Positions 8,137 through 16,764 of a stretch of DNA of 64,000 nt are shown here, in pieces. A program made the translations under genes and the position numbers. The notes under the pieces are model-generated. The model was not told where the DNA came from, did no database searches, and saw only the letters and a program-made list of their open reading frames with translations. Numbering within the stretch: position 1 is the stretch's first letter; each line of letters opens with the position of its first letter. Origin of the DNA: Streptomyces lanatus (lineage in GTDB: Bacteria > Actinomycetota > Actinomycetes > Streptomycetales > Streptomycetaceae); NCBI RefSeq assembly GCF_014655715.1, contig NZ_BNBM01000001.1, forward strand, positions 932,742 through 996,741, written 5' to 3'.

Positions 8137-8925
8137 ATGGCTACCGCCCTCGCCAAGGCCGCCGACACGGATGTGTCGGTGGAGCACGCCGCGCGCATCG
8201 ACCACGTATCGAAGTCCTTCGCAGGACCGGCCGGGCAGCAGCTCGTCCTGGACGACATCAGCCTCGATGTCGCGCCCGGCGAGTTCGTCACCCTCCTCGG
8301 GGCGTCCGGCTGCGGCAAGTCGACGCTGCTGAACCTGGTGGCCGGGCTCGACAGGCCCAGCGCGGGCGGCATCACGACCGACGGCCGCCCGGCGCTGATG
8401 TTCCAGGAGCACGCGCTGTTCCCGTGGCTGACCGCGGGCAAGAACATCGAACTCGCCCTCAAGCTCAGGGGCGTACCCAAGGCCGAGCGGCGCGAGCGGG
8501 CCGAGGAGCTCCTCGAACTGGTCCGGCTGAAGGGCGCGTACGGCAAGCGGGTGCACGAGCTGTCCGGCGGTATGCGCCAGCGCGTCGCCATGGCGCGGGC
8601 CCTCGCCCAGGACAGCAAGCTGCTGCTGATGGACGAGCCGTTCGCCGCGCTCGACGCGATCACCCGGGACGTGCTGCACGACGAGCTGACCCGGATCTGG
8701 CGCGAGACGCAGGTGTCCGTCCTGTTCGTCACGCACAACGTGCGCGAGGCGGTCCGCCTGGCCCAGCGCGTAGTGCTGCTCTCGTCGCGTCCCGGCCGAG
8801 TGGCCCGGGAGTGGACGGTCGGCATCCCGCAGCCGCGCCGGATCGAGGACGCCGAGGTGGCGGAGCTGTCCCGGGAGATCACCGAAGAACTGCGTGGGGA
8901 GATCCGCCGACATGGCCAGCACTGA
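8137..8925 (+). CDS. ssuB: Sulfonate-type ABC transporter ATP-binding protein
   Basis: This 262-residue ATPase energises the importer. The Walker A GASGCGKS is at residues 55-62, the Q-loop reads LMFQEHALFPW, the signature is LSGGMRQR and the Walker B LLLMDEPF. These are the SsuB/TauB subfamily features. The ATG at 8137 was preferred to GTG 8128 because AGGAGG (8123-8128) then sits 8 nt upstream. The stop lies inside the permease start region (14-nt overlap), so the two genes are translationally coupled. Confidence 0.9.
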   Translation: MATALAKAADTDVSVEHAARIDHVSKSFAGPAGQQLVLDDISLDVAPGEFVTLLGASGCGKSTLLNLVAGLDRPSAGGITTDGRPALMFQEHALFPWLTAGKNIELALKLRGVPKAERRERAEELLELVRLKGAYGKRVHELSGGMRQRVAMARALAQDSKLLLMDEPFAALDAITRDVLHDELTRIWRETQVSVLFVTHNVREAVRLAQRVVLLSSRPGRVAREWTVGIPQPRRIEDAEVAELSREITEELRGEIRRHGQH

Positions 8926-9802
8926 GACGACCGCCAAGGACAGCGGCGATCTCGACGGACTCGAAGCGGGCCTGGACGCCCTGGAGACGGTCCAGACGAG
9001 TCGTACGCCGTTCCATCGGACCCTGACCCGGAAGGTCCTGCCGCCGATCGTCGCCGTCCTCCTGGTCCTGGGCATCTGGCAGCTGCTGGTGTCGACCGGC
9101 GTCGCAGACGACCCGACGAAGCTGCCCGCACCGGCCGATGTGTGGGGCGAGCTGCGTGAGTCCTGGCTGCAGGGCACGCTCCACGAGTACATCTGGACGT
9201 CCGTCTCGCGCGGTCTGCTCGGCTTCCTGCTGGCGCTGGCGATCGGTACGCCGCTGGGGCTGCTGGTGTCGCGGGTGCGGTTCGTGCGGGCCGCGATCGG
9301 CCCGATCCTCTCCGGCCTCCAGTCGCTGCCGTCGGTGGCCTGGGTGCCGCCGGCCGTGATCTGGCTGGGCCTCAACGACCGCATGATGTTCGCGGTGATC
9401 CTGCTGGGCGCGGTCCCCTCGATCGCCAACGGCCTGGTGTCCGGCGTCGACCAGGTGCCGCCGCTGTTCCTGCGGGCGGGCCGCACGCTGGGCGCGACGG
9501 GCCTCAAGGGCACCTGGCACATCGTGATGCCGGCCGCGCTGCCGGGCTATCTCGCGGGTCTGAAGCAGGGCTGGGCGTTCTCCTGGCGGTCGCTGATGGC
9601 CGCCGAGATCATCGCCTCCTCCCCCGACCTGGGCGTGGGCCTCGGCCAGTTGCTGGAGAACGGCCGCAACACCAGTTCCATGTCCATGGTGTTCTTCGCC
9701 ATCCTGCTCATCCTGGTCGTCGGCATCGCCATCGACCTGCTGATCTTCAGCCCGCTGGAGCGCTGGGTGCTGCGCAGCCGCGGTCTGCTGGCAAGGAGCT
9801 GA
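8912..9802 (+). CDS. ssuC: Sulfonate-type ABC transporter permease
   Basis: This 296-residue integral membrane protein has a hydrophilic N-terminus of about 35 residues, then about six membrane segments starting with VAVLLVLGIWQLLV. It carries the binding-protein-dependent permease signature around FLRAGRTLGATGLKGTWHIVMPAALP, which docks onto the ATPase. The ATG at 8912 was preferred to GTG 8894 because GGGGAGA lies about 9 nt upstream. It is the membrane channel for the lipoprotein and ATPase encoded just before it. Confidence 0.9.
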   Translation: MASTETTAKDSGDLDGLEAGLDALETVQTSRTPFHRTLTRKVLPPIVAVLLVLGIWQLLVSTGVADDPTKLPAPADVWGELRESWLQGTLHEYIWTSVSRGLLGFLLALAIGTPLGLLVSRVRFVRAAIGPILSGLQSLPSVAWVPPAVIWLGLNDRMMFAVILLGAVPSIANGLVSGVDQVPPLFLRAGRTLGATGLKGTWHIVMPAALPGYLAGLKQGWAFSWRSLMAAEIIASSPDLGVGLGQLLENGRNTSSMSMVFFAILLILVVGIAIDLLIFSPLERWVLRSRGLLARS

Positions 9803-9806
9803 GCCG

Positions 9807-10541
9807 ATGAACCCGGTCCTCCTCCTCATCGCCCACGGCAGCCGCGACCCGCGGCACGCCGCGACGGTGCATGCCCTCGTACGCCGGGTGCGGTCGCTGC
9901 GCCCGGACCTGCGGGTGGAGACCGGCTTCCTGGACTTCAACATCCCGTCCGTGCAGGGGGTGCTGGAGTCGCTGGCGGCGGAGGGCGTACGGGACGTCGT
10001 GGCACTCCCGCTCCTCCTGACCCGCGCCTTCCACGCGAAGGCCGACATCCCGGCGGTCCTGCGGGACGCGCCGCCGCAGCTGCGCATCCGGCAGGCGGAG
10101 GTCCTCGGCCCGTCCCCGCTGCTGCTTTCGGCGCTGGAGCGGCGGCTGTACGAGGCGGGTCTGACGCCCGCCGACAAGTCCTCGACCGGGGTCGTGCTGG
10201 CCTCGGCGGGGTCCACCGACCCGGAGGCGATCGCAGTGATCGCAGAAATCGCGCGGGAGTGGCGGCACACCGGTTGGTGCGCCGTGCGGCCTGCGTTCGC
10301 CTCCGCATCTCTCCCCCGAACGGAGGACGCGGTCAGCGAGCTGCGCGCCCTCGGCTGCGAGCGGGTGGCCGTCGCGCCGTACGTCCTGGCCCCCGGTTTC
10401 CTCCCGGACCGTATCGCGCGCGGCGCGGCCGAGGCGGATGTGCTGGCGGACGTGCTCGGGCCGGCGCCGGAGGTGGCGCGGGTGCTGCTGGAGCGGTACG
10501 ACGCGGCGCGGGTGCCGGTGCTGGCGGCGGTCGGGGCCTGA
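9807..10541 (+). CDS. Sirohydrochlorin chelatase (CbiX/SirB type)
   Basis: This 244-residue protein belongs to the class II chelatases that insert a metal into sirohydrochlorin. The two metal-site histidines are visible: H10 in LIAHGSRDP and H76 in AFHAKADIP. The sequence is long enough for two tandem CbiX-like halves, the second beginning near VVLASAGSTDP. Being last in the sulfur operon, 4 nt after ssuC, it most likely inserts iron to make siroheme for the sulfite reductase at the start of the operon. Cobalt insertion for B12 cannot be excluded. It ends tail-to-tail against the next gene with no spacer. Confidence 0.88.
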   Translation: MNPVLLLIAHGSRDPRHAATVHALVRRVRSLRPDLRVETGFLDFNIPSVQGVLESLAAEGVRDVVALPLLLTRAFHAKADIPAVLRDAPPQLRIRQAEVLGPSPLLLSALERRLYEAGLTPADKSSTGVVLASAGSTDPEAIAVIAEIAREWRHTGWCAVRPAFASASLPRTEDAVSELRALGCERVAVAPYVLAPGFLPDRIARGAAEADVLADVLGPAPEVARVLLERYDAARVPVLAAVGA

Positions 10542-10832
10542 TCACACCTCCAGGGCGCGGGCGATCTCCTGCACCAGCACGAGGCTGCCGCTGCCCGCCG
10601 CCACGCGGGTGGCGATGGCCTCCAGGGCGAATCGGATACGACCGCGATTGGCGGGCAGCCCGTCCTGCACGGAATGTCCCAGCTCGGTCCGGATGATCTC
10701 CCCCTGTGGGACGAGCGCCGGACTCTCGAAGCTCAGCTGCTCGACCAAGCGCTCCGCGATGCGCAGCAGCGCCAGGGAGTCGGCGCCGTCGTCGGGCTGA
10801 CCGTCGATGTTGCGGCTGTTGTAGGAGCTCAC
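10542..10832 (-). CDS. Small conserved-looking protein of unknown function
   Basis: This 96-residue acidic, mostly helical protein starts VSSYNSRNID and ends EIARALEV. The GTG at 10832 is preferred over an earlier in-frame GTG at 10874 because a perfect AGGAGG (reverse complement at 10841-10846) is 8 nt upstream. No domain is recognised. It lies downstream of a 16-codon ORF with its own strong ribosome binding site and a hairpin, and it converges with the chelatase gene without spacing. It is not recognised as a transcription factor. Confidence 0.6.
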   Translation of the reverse strand: MSSYNSRNIDGQPDDGADSLALLRIAERLVEQLSFESPALVPQGEIIRTELGHSVQDGLPANRGRIRFALEAIATRVAAGSGSLVLVQEIARALEV

Positions 10833-10875
10833 TGTCCCCGCCTCCTGTGACACCACCAACCTGGCGCCGATCACC

Positions 10876-10926
10876 CTAGGGACAACGACCGCCTTTTGTC
10901 CCGGGGTTCGGACCAGCGTCCTTCAT
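10876..10926 (-). CDS. Sixteen-residue small ORF or leader peptide
   Basis: ATG at 10926 is followed by 15 sense codons and TAG, encoding MKDAGPNPGTKGGRCP. A good ribosome binding site AGGAG (reverse complement at 10934-10938) is 7 nt upstream and overlaps the stop codon of the panE gene. The 3' half of the ORF contains an inverted repeat. The combination of a strong start signal, tiny size and internal hairpin is what an attenuator leader for the downstream 96-residue gene would look like, but no biased run of one amino acid is present. Confidence 0.45.
   Translation of the reverse strand: MKDAGPNPGTKGGRCP
10879..10902 (-). other. Inverted repeat inside the 16-codon ORF
   Basis: GGGACAA at 10879-10885 and TTGTCCC at 10896-10902 form a 7-bp stem with a 10-nt loop. 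It lies 35 nt downstream of the panE stop, so it may be a weak terminator for the panE transcript. Alternatively it is a regulatory hairpin between the small ORF and the next gene. Confidence 0.45.
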
Positions 10927-10936
10927 ATGATCACTC

Positions 10937-11953
10937 CTAGTTGACAACCGCCTCGTCGGCCCGTCGCACCAGCTCCGCCACCGGCATCGATCCGGCGGCC
11001 CGCCGTTCGCGCGCGAAGGCGTTGGCGTGGTGCTGGAGAAGCTCGTTGAGCGGGGTCGGTACACCGTGCAGCCGGCCCAGCAACGCGATCTCGCCGTTGA
11101 GATAGTCGGCCTCGATGGTGCCGGTGCCACGGCTGAGGGACTGCCAGGAGGAGCCGCCACCGCGCGGGGCGCCGTCGAGCGGCACGAGGGTGACCTTGTC
11201 GCCCCGCACGGCCCGCTGCTCCTCCGCGCTCGCGTACGGGATCCCGGCGGCGTCCAGCACGGCCGTGCCCTCGGCCCGCACCCGCCGGACCAGTTGGACG
11301 GCCTCCTCGCTGACGACGGGCCCGGTCACCGCCTCCAGGGCGTTGCCGAGGTTGGTCAGCAGCTTCGCGTACTGCCAGCGCGCCACGTCCGCCACGACCG
11401 GCGCCTCGAAGTGCGCCTTCTCCAGGTCGGCGGCGACGAGGCGGGCCGTCTCGTCGGTGCCGTGGGGATACCGGCCGATGTGCAGGATGCCGGTGAGGGG
11501 GCTGCCTGCCGCGGAGACGACGCCGGGTTCGACGTACGCCGACGGCAGCCACACGCAGACGCCGTGGACCCGGCGGAACAGTCTGAGGGCGAGACGCTGC
11601 CCCTCGACGCCGTTCTGCGCGCAGAACAGGGGCAGCCGCTCGGCCGCCGTACCGCCACCGGTGACCGGCGCCGGGCCCCAGGTGTGCAGCGCGGCCAGGC
11701 TGTCCTGGGTCTTCACGGCGAGCACGAGGACGTCGTCGGGGCGCAGTTCCCCGAGCTCCGCCGGACCGTCGACGACGGGCAGCCGGTGGGTCAGCTCGCC
11801 CTCCGGGACCCTGAGCCGCAGCCCTCGGTCCCGTAGGGCCTCCAGGTGGGTGCCTCTGGCCACCAGGACGACCTCATGTCCCGCGCCCGCGAGCCGCCCG
11901 CCTATGACACCGCCGACGGCTCCGGCCCCGATGATGATGTAGCGCAAGGTCAC
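10937..11953 (-). CDS. panE: Ketopantoate reductase family protein (2-dehydropantoate 2-reductase)
   Basis: This 338-residue protein begins VTLRYIIIGAGAVGG, placing the NADPH-binding GxGxxG motif GAGAVG at residues 9-14. The family's catalytic Lys region is seen as WQYAKLLTNLGNALE. The reaction would be reduction of ketopantoate to pantoate for coenzyme A synthesis. Some members of this family act on other 2-oxo acids, and no other pantothenate gene is nearby. The GTG at 11953 overlaps the stop of the upstream NTF2-like gene (GTGA), so an earlier in-frame start at 12022 is less likely. Confidence 0.8.
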   Translation of the reverse strand: MTLRYIIIGAGAVGGVIGGRLAGAGHEVVLVARGTHLEALRDRGLRLRVPEGELTHRLPVVDGPAELGELRPDDVLVLAVKTQDSLAALHTWGPAPVTGGGTAAERLPLFCAQNGVEGQRLALRLFRRVHGVCVWLPSAYVEPGVVSAAGSPLTGILHIGRYPHGTDETARLVAADLEKAHFEAPVVADVARWQYAKLLTNLGNALEAVTGPVVSEEAVQLVRRVRAEGTAVLDAAGIPYASAEEQRAVRGDKVTLVPLDGAPRGGGSSWQSLSRGTGTIEADYLNGEIALLGRLHGVPTPLNELLQHHANAFARERRAAGSMPVAELVRRADEAVVN

Positions 11954-12327
11954 TCTCCCTCGACGGTGAACGGCGTTCCCTGGTGGAAGTACATCTGCCA
12001 TCCGTCGTTCGTCAGGCGCCACAGCGAACTGCGGTGTGCCCTACGGCCGTTGTTGTCGGTGTCGAAGGTGAGGTGGACGACATCGGGGGCGAGCTGGACA
12101 CCGTCCATGCGTGACACGACGACCGGCCGGGGCCCCGGGTCCTCGCCCGCGACCAGGGACTCGATGATCGACGTCCGGTCCCAGTACCGCCCCGACGCAC
12201 CGAACTCGCGGAACTGCGGGTGCAGCAGCTCGGCGAGTAGTTCCGGGGAGGAGCGGACCTCCGGCTTCAGCAGCCTCAGTTCGCCCTCGATGGCGGCTTC
12301 CACGGCGGGGGTCCGGTCGTCAGTCAC
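11950..12327 (-). CDS. NTF2-like / DUF4440 family protein
   Basis: This 125-residue protein has the alpha-plus-beta cone pattern of SnoaL/NTF2-like DUF4440 proteins: an N-terminal helix (AAIEGELRLLKPEV), the LLHPQFREFGASGRYWDR segment, and later strands ending in SSLWRLTNDGWQMYFHQGTPF. Members are small enzymes or ligand-binding proteins, and the substrate is not predictable. The start overlaps the DUF1697 stop by 8 nt and the stop overlaps the panE start, so all three appear to form one coupled operon. Confidence 0.75.
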   Translation of the reverse strand: MTDDRTPAVEAAIEGELRLLKPEVRSSPELLAELLHPQFREFGASGRYWDRTSIIESLVAGEDPGPRPVVVSRMDGVQLAPDVVHLTFDTDNNGRRAHRSSLWRLTNDGWQMYFHQGTPFTVEGE

Positions 12328-12868
12328 CTGTCATCTCCACAAGTTTCAGCACGGTGTTCCAGTTGCGGCTCGTGGCGATCAAACCCTTGTTGAGGCGTGG
12401 GCGCGAGAGGATTTCGCCGAGCTTGGAGCGGCCGAGGCCGTTCGGGGCGTACAGGTACAGCTCGCGGTCGCCGAGGCGGAACTCCTCGGGGAGGTGGGCG
12501 GCCCGGTCGATCTTCCCGAAGCGGTCGGGGTCGACGGGGGCGGAGTAGTAGGTGACATGGAGCTGTTTGGGCTCCAACTCGGCTGCCGGGAAGGGGCAGT
12601 TGTCGGCGACGGCCTTGAGGTAGGCGTGGTCGCGGACGATCACGTCCACGGTGAAGCCGAAGTGCTTCTCGATCGCCGTCGCGAGCTCCGTGGCCAGGGA
12701 CTCCTCGTCGCCGTGGTCGGCGGTGAAGACGGCCTGGCCGCTCTGGAGGTAGGTGCGTACGCCGTCATGGCCGAGGCCGGTCAGCAGGGTGCGCAATTCG
12801 GCCATCGGGAGCTTTCTGCTGCCGCCCACGTTGATGCCGCGGAGCAGCGCGGCGTACGTCGTCGTCAT
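12320..12868 (-). CDS. DUF1697 domain protein
   Basis: This 182-residue protein matches the DUF1697 family throughout: the N-terminal YAALLRGINVGG block, LRTLLTGLGHDGVRTYLQSG in the middle, and the C-terminal LGRSKLGEILSRPRLNKGLIATSRNWNTVLKL typical of the family. No enzymatic role is established. It is the first gene of a three-gene minus-strand operon and faces the MMPL transporter across a 327-bp intergenic region. Confidence 0.85.
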   Translation of the reverse strand: MTTTYAALLRGINVGGSRKLPMAELRTLLTGLGHDGVRTYLQSGQAVFTADHGDEESLATELATAIEKHFGFTVDVIVRDHAYLKAVADNCPFPAAELEPKQLHVTYYSAPVDPDRFGKIDRAAHLPEEFRLGDRELYLYAPNGLGRSKLGEILSRPRLNKGLIATSRNWNTVLKLVEMTGD

Positions 12869-13195
12869 CCCGTCAGCTTATGGCGGCCGTCGTGCCCCGT
12901 GGGGGTGGGCACGACGGCCGGAACCCGTAAGTTACTTACCGGTCAGCATGATGCACAAGCCTTTCCGGCCGATCCGTCGCAGCACGCCTTCCCTGATCGA
13001 CGCCCCCAGGACAGACGGATAGATGTAAGGGACCTCCATCCTCCCCAGTGGGGAGAGCCCGGTGACCGAGCGGATGATTTCCGGCCGTCCCACTTCACCG
13101 GGGAGCACGACGAGATGCCTTTATCCAGCTCATACCTTCGAAATGAAACGTGGCGGCAGGGGGTCGCCACCGCAATCCAAGGGGGCAAGCCCATC
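12869..13195. other. Intergenic region between DUF1697 and MMPL genes
   Basis: This 327-bp divergent intergenic stretch contains a perfect 13-bp palindrome at 12927-12939 and a possible alternative in-frame start for the transporter (ATG 13113, with GGGGAG about 10 nt upstream). A 24-codon ORF from ATG 12949 shows no convincing start signal. No further gene was recognised. The length and palindrome suggest a regulated promoter for the exporter. Confidence 0.6.
12927..12939. promoter_or_regulatory. Palindromic operator candidate upstream of the MMPL exporter
   Basis: GTAAGT-T-ACTTAC is a perfect palindrome with a single central base, about 260 bp upstream of the chosen MMPL start and about 60 bp upstream of the divergent DUF1697 gene. 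AT-rich palindromes of this kind are typical binding sites for TetR-family repressors of exporters. No TetR gene adjoins it, so a regulator would have to act from elsewhere. Confidence 0.45.
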
Positions 13196-15469
13196 ATGGG
13201 GAACGGAGATTCGCGGGTCCGGGGACTCGCCGCCCGGGCCGGCGGCTGGAGCGCCCGGCACCGATGGGCTGCCGTCGGGATCTGGGTGCTGTTCGTCGTC
13301 CTGGCGATGGGGCTCGGTTCGGCCGCGGGCCGGGTCGACGTCAAGGACAGTGATCAGCTCAAGGGCGAGACACACACCGCCGCCAAGATCATCGAGGACG
13401 CCGGGATCGAGGAGCCGGCCAGTGAGACCGTCCTGATCCAGGCCAAGGACGGCTCGGTCAAGGCCACCGACAGCGAGTTCCGGTCCGCCGTCAGTGCGGT
13501 CGTCAAGGCGGTCGAGGGCACCGGCAAGGTCACGGACGTGACATCGCCGTACGACACGCAGACGATCTCGAAGGACGGCCGCAGCGCACTGGTGCAGTTC
13601 GACATGCGCGGTGACTCCGACACCGCGGGTGAGCGCGTCGAGCCGGTGCTGAAGGCCGTCGAGGACGTCCAGAAGAGCCATGAGTCGCTGCGGATCGAGG
13701 AGATCGGCGGCGCGAGCATGATGAAGACGTTCGACGACGCGTTCGGGGACGACTTCCAGAAGGCCGAGTACTCCGCGGTTCCGGTGGCCCTCGGCATTCT
13801 GCTGATCGCCTTCGGCGCGCTGGTGGCGGCCCTGCTGCCGGTGCTCCTCGCGGTCACCGCGATCATGGCGACGATGGGTCTGATGGGCATCGTCAGCCAT
13901 GTCATGCCGATGAGCGACACCGCGAACTCCGTGATGCTGCTGGTCGGACTGGCCGTCGGCGTCGACTACTGCCTGTTCTATCTGCGCCGTGAGCGCGAGG
14001 AGCGCCAGGCGGGCCGGGATCCGCAGACCGCGCTGAGGGTCGCCGCCGCCACCAGTGGCCGCGCGATCATCGTCTCCGGTGTCACGGTGTGCGTGGCGAT
14101 GGCGGGCATGCTGTTCACCGGTATCTCCGAGTTCGAGGCGATGGGACTGGCCTCGCTGATGGTCGTGGCGGTCGCCATGGTCGGGTCGGTGACCGTGCTT
14201 CCCGCCCTGCTGTCGCTGCTGGGCGAGCGGGTCGAGAAGGGCAAGATCCCCTTCCTGCACCCGGACAGCAAGCTGCGCCGCAAGCGGGGCGGCGCGAACC
14301 GCGAGAGCCGGTTCTGGACGGCCGTGCTCAAGGCGGTGCTGGCGCGGCCGGTCGTCTCGGTCGCCGTCGCGGCCGGCGCCCTGCTCGCCGTCGCGGCTCC
14401 CGCGCTCGGCATGAAGACCCAGGAACTCACGCTGGACCAGGAGTTCGGCGACTCGCTGCCCATCGTGCAGACGTACAACCGGGTCAACGAGGCCTTCCCG
14501 GGCGGTACCGAACCGGCCGAGGTGGTCGTCAAGGCGAACGACATCAACGCTCCCGAGGTGAAGTCCGCACTCGCCGAGTTCCGTGAGCGGGCGGTCAGTT
14601 CGGGTGCCTCGCGCGGCCCTGTCGACATCAAGCTGCACGACGAGCAGAACATCGCCTTCGTGTACGTCCCGCTGATCGGCGGCTCCGACCTCGACAAGGC
14701 GGGCGCGAGCCTGGACAAGCTCCGCGACGAGGTGCGCCCGGCCACGCTGGGCGAGTTGGACGGCGTCGAGGCGCCGATCACCGGGCAGGTCGCGGGGTCG
14801 AAGGACTTCAACGACCAGCTGGGCGGGGCGGTCGTACCGGTCTTCGCCTTCGTCGTGATCTTCGCCTTCGGGCTGATGCTGCTGTCGTTCCGCTCGCTGA
14901 CGATCGCCATCACGTCGATCGTGCTGAACCTGCTGTCGGTGGGTGCGGCGTACGGCATCCTCGTCGCCGTCTTCCAGCACGGCTGGGGCGCGTCCATGGT
15001 GGGCGCGGAGGGTGTCGGGGCGATCGTCGCCTGGCTGCCGCTGTTCCTGTTCGTGATCCTGTTCGGCCTGTCGATGGACTACCACGTGTTCGTGGTCTCG
15101 CGGATCCGCGAGGCCCGGCTGCGGGGCCGTACGACGAGGGACGCGATCCAGCACGGTGTGGTCACCACGGCCGGTGTCGTCACCAGTGCCGCGGTCATCA
15201 TGGTCGCCGTGTTCGCGATCTTCGGGACGCTGTCCATGCAGTCCATGAAGCAGATGGGCGTCGGCCTCGCGGCGGCAGTGCTGATCGACGCGACGATCAT
15301 CCGGGGTGTGCTGCTCCCGGCGGTCATGGCCCTGCTGGGCGAGCGCAACTGGTATCTGCCGAAGTGGCTGCACCGGCTGCCCGACCTGACGCACGACGAG
15401 TCGTCGGAGGCGGTGACCCGGGGCACGGGCACGGTCCGGGACGACGAGGGTGAGCGGGTGCCGGTCTGA
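13196..15469 (+). CDS. MMPL family (RND superfamily) membrane exporter
   Basis: This 757-residue protein has two similar halves, each with one N-terminal membrane helix, a large extracytoplasmic loop and a five-helix bundle. Helix 1 is WAAVGIWVLFVVLAMGLG. Family hallmarks are the GLAVGVDYCLFYLRREREE block in the first half and LFGLSMDYHVFVVSRIREARLRG in the second, holding the proton-relay Asp-Tyr pair. Such proteins export lipids, siderophores or antibiotics by proton antiport. The ATG at 13196 has AAGGGGG 10 nt upstream; ATG 13113 would add 28 residues. A perfect 17-bp terminator follows the stop. Confidence 0.9.
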   Translation: MGNGDSRVRGLAARAGGWSARHRWAAVGIWVLFVVLAMGLGSAAGRVDVKDSDQLKGETHTAAKIIEDAGIEEPASETVLIQAKDGSVKATDSEFRSAVSAVVKAVEGTGKVTDVTSPYDTQTISKDGRSALVQFDMRGDSDTAGERVEPVLKAVEDVQKSHESLRIEEIGGASMMKTFDDAFGDDFQKAEYSAVPVALGILLIAFGALVAALLPVLLAVTAIMATMGLMGIVSHVMPMSDTANSVMLLVGLAVGVDYCLFYLRREREERQAGRDPQTALRVAAATSGRAIIVSGVTVCVAMAGMLFTGISEFEAMGLASLMVVAVAMVGSVTVLPALLSLLGERVEKGKIPFLHPDSKLRRKRGGANRESRFWTAVLKAVLARPVVSVAVAAGALLAVAAPALGMKTQELTLDQEFGDSLPIVQTYNRVNEAFPGGTEPAEVVVKANDINAPEVKSALAEFRERAVSSGASRGPVDIKLHDEQNIAFVYVPLIGGSDLDKAGASLDKLRDEVRPATLGELDGVEAPITGQVAGSKDFNDQLGGAVVPVFAFVVIFAFGLMLLSFRSLTIAITSIVLNLLSVGAAYGILVAVFQHGWGASMVGAEGVGAIVAWLPLFLFVILFGLSMDYHVFVVSRIREARLRGRTTRDAIQHGVVTTAGVVTSAAVIMVAVFAIFGTLSMQSMKQMGVGLAAAVLIDATIIRGVLLPAVMALLGERNWYLPKWLHRLPDLTHDESSEAVTRGTGTVRDDEGERVPV

Positions 15470-15487
15470 CCCCGCCCGCCCGACATG

Positions 15488-15524
15488 GAGGGCCCGTTGG
15501 TTCCGGGGGAACCAACGGGCCCTC
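15488..15524. terminator. Bidirectional terminator between MMPL and glycosyltransferase genes
   Basis: Bases 15488-15504 and 15508-15524 form a perfect 17-bp inverted repeat (GAGGGCCCGTTGGTTCC and its complement) with a 3-nt GGG loop. It sits 18 nt after the MMPL stop and 2 nt after the convergent glycosyltransferase stop, so it can end both transcripts. Confidence 0.92.
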
Positions 15525-15526
15525 GC

Positions 15527-16720
15527 CTATGCCCTGAGCTCGGCCTCGATGAGGTCGGCGGCGCGTCGGGTGCCGCCCTCCTGTGCCATCTCCGCCTGGA
15601 TGCCCTTCAGTCGCGCGGCGACCTCGGGGTCGTCCACGAGGGCGAGGGCGGTCTCGCGCAGGGTCTCGGCGGTGGCCTTCTCGGTGGGGATGTGGCGGGC
15701 GACACCGAGCGACTGGAGCACATCGGCGTTGCCGAACTGGTCGGCGGCCTGCGGTACGGCGATCATCGGGGTGGCCGTGGCAAGCCCCTCCTGGCTGCCG
15801 CCGGCGCCGGCGTGGGTGACGAACAGGTCGGCCTGCTTCAGGATCGCCAACTGCGGGACCCAGTCGCGTACTTCGACGTTGGGCGGGATGTCACCGAGCT
15901 CGTCCTGGTCGACGTGCCTGCCGATCTGGAGCACCAGGTGCCAGCCCCGCAGCTCACCGAAGGCACGCACGCACTCGCGGTAGAAGGCCGGCTGCTTGGT
16001 GAACGCCGACCCGAGGGAGACGAGCACGACCTTCTCGGCGTCCGCCGGGCGCTGCCAGTCGCCTTCGGCCGTACGGTCGGCCTGGCAGGCGCCGACGAAG
16101 GTGTAGGCGGTTTCGTCGACCCGGTCGGCGTTCGGCTGGAGCGCCTTCGGGATCAGGACGAGGGAGCGGTCGGGACGGCCGGCGAACGGGTCGGGGTGCT
16201 GGGTGATGCCGTTCTCCTCCAGCCATGCCTGGAAGCGCTCGTAGTAGGCCCGGCCGCGCTCGGTCTTCCTCGGTTCCTCCCACATCGGCTCGGCGACCTC
16301 CTGTTCGTACCCCTCCCACGCGACCATGCACGGGGAGAGCGAGATCGCGGGGACGCCCCAGCGGTGGGCGAGGACGCGGGCCGGGTACGAGGCGATGTCG
16401 TGCAGGACGAGGGTCGGCTCGTCCCCCTCGTACGCCTCGAGCAGCTGCGGAAGGGCCTGGATGGCGTCGGCCAGGAACGGCTCGACGTTGTCCAGCAGGG
16501 TGCTCCCCCAAGCCTCCGGGTCGGCGTCGGGTCCGGGCAGCGTGGAGTTCCACAGCTTGGGCTCGGCGCCGGTGGCGGCGACCTTCTCGGCGAAGGCCGG
16601 CGGGATCGCGTAGGTGACCCGGTGCCCGCGTGCCACGAGCTCGCGGATCACTTCGAGGCTGGGGTTCACGTGGCCGTGGGCGGCGATGGAGAACATGGCG
16701 ATGTGAGCGGGACTGGTCAT
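15527..16720 (-). CDS. mgt: Macrolide glycosyltransferase (MGT family)
   Basis: This 397-residue GT-B enzyme resembles the streptomycete macrolide-inactivating glycosyltransferases (Mgt/OleD type), which transfer glucose from UDP-glucose to a macrolide hydroxyl. The start is [20 protein letters not shown], with the catalytic His in the HGHVNP loop. The donor-binding signature near the C-terminus reads [22 protein letters not shown] in two overlapping pieces. Earlier in-frame codons are ignored because this start aligns with the family. It lies 44 nt downstream of an Erm-type methyltransferase, the same pairing known as lrm-mgt in Streptomyces lividans. Confidence 0.9.
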   Translation of the reverse strand: MTSPAHIAMFSIAAHGHVNPSLEVIRELVARGHRVTYAIPPAFAEKVAATGAEPKLWNSTLPGPDADPEAWGSTLLDNVEPFLADAIQALPQLLEAYEGDEPTLVLHDIASYPARVLAHRWGVPAISLSPCMVAWEGYEQEVAEPMWEEPRKTERGRAYYERFQAWLEENGITQHPDPFAGRPDRSLVLIPKALQPNADRVDETAYTFVGACQADRTAEGDWQRPADAEKVVLVSLGSAFTKQPAFYRECVRAFGELRGWHLVLQIGRHVDQDELGDIPPNVEVRDWVPQLAILKQADLFVTHAGAGGSQEGLATATPMIAVPQAADQFGNADVLQSLGVARHIPTEKATAETLRETALALVDDPEVAARLKGIQAEMAQEGGTRRAADLIEAELRA

Positions 16721-16764
16721 GACCCCGACGCTAATCGAGACGATACGTCTCGTGCAACTCTCTT

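Noticed and set aside
12949..13022. A 24-codon ORF in the MMPL upstream region
   Set aside because: There is no ribosome binding site at proper spacing and no conserved-looking composition; it was not called as a gene.
11846..13195. Long open frame upstream of the MMPL start on the plus strand
   Set aside because: It is antisense to the panE, NTF2-like and DUF1697 genes, all with family motifs; the high GC content leaves open frames opposite real genes.
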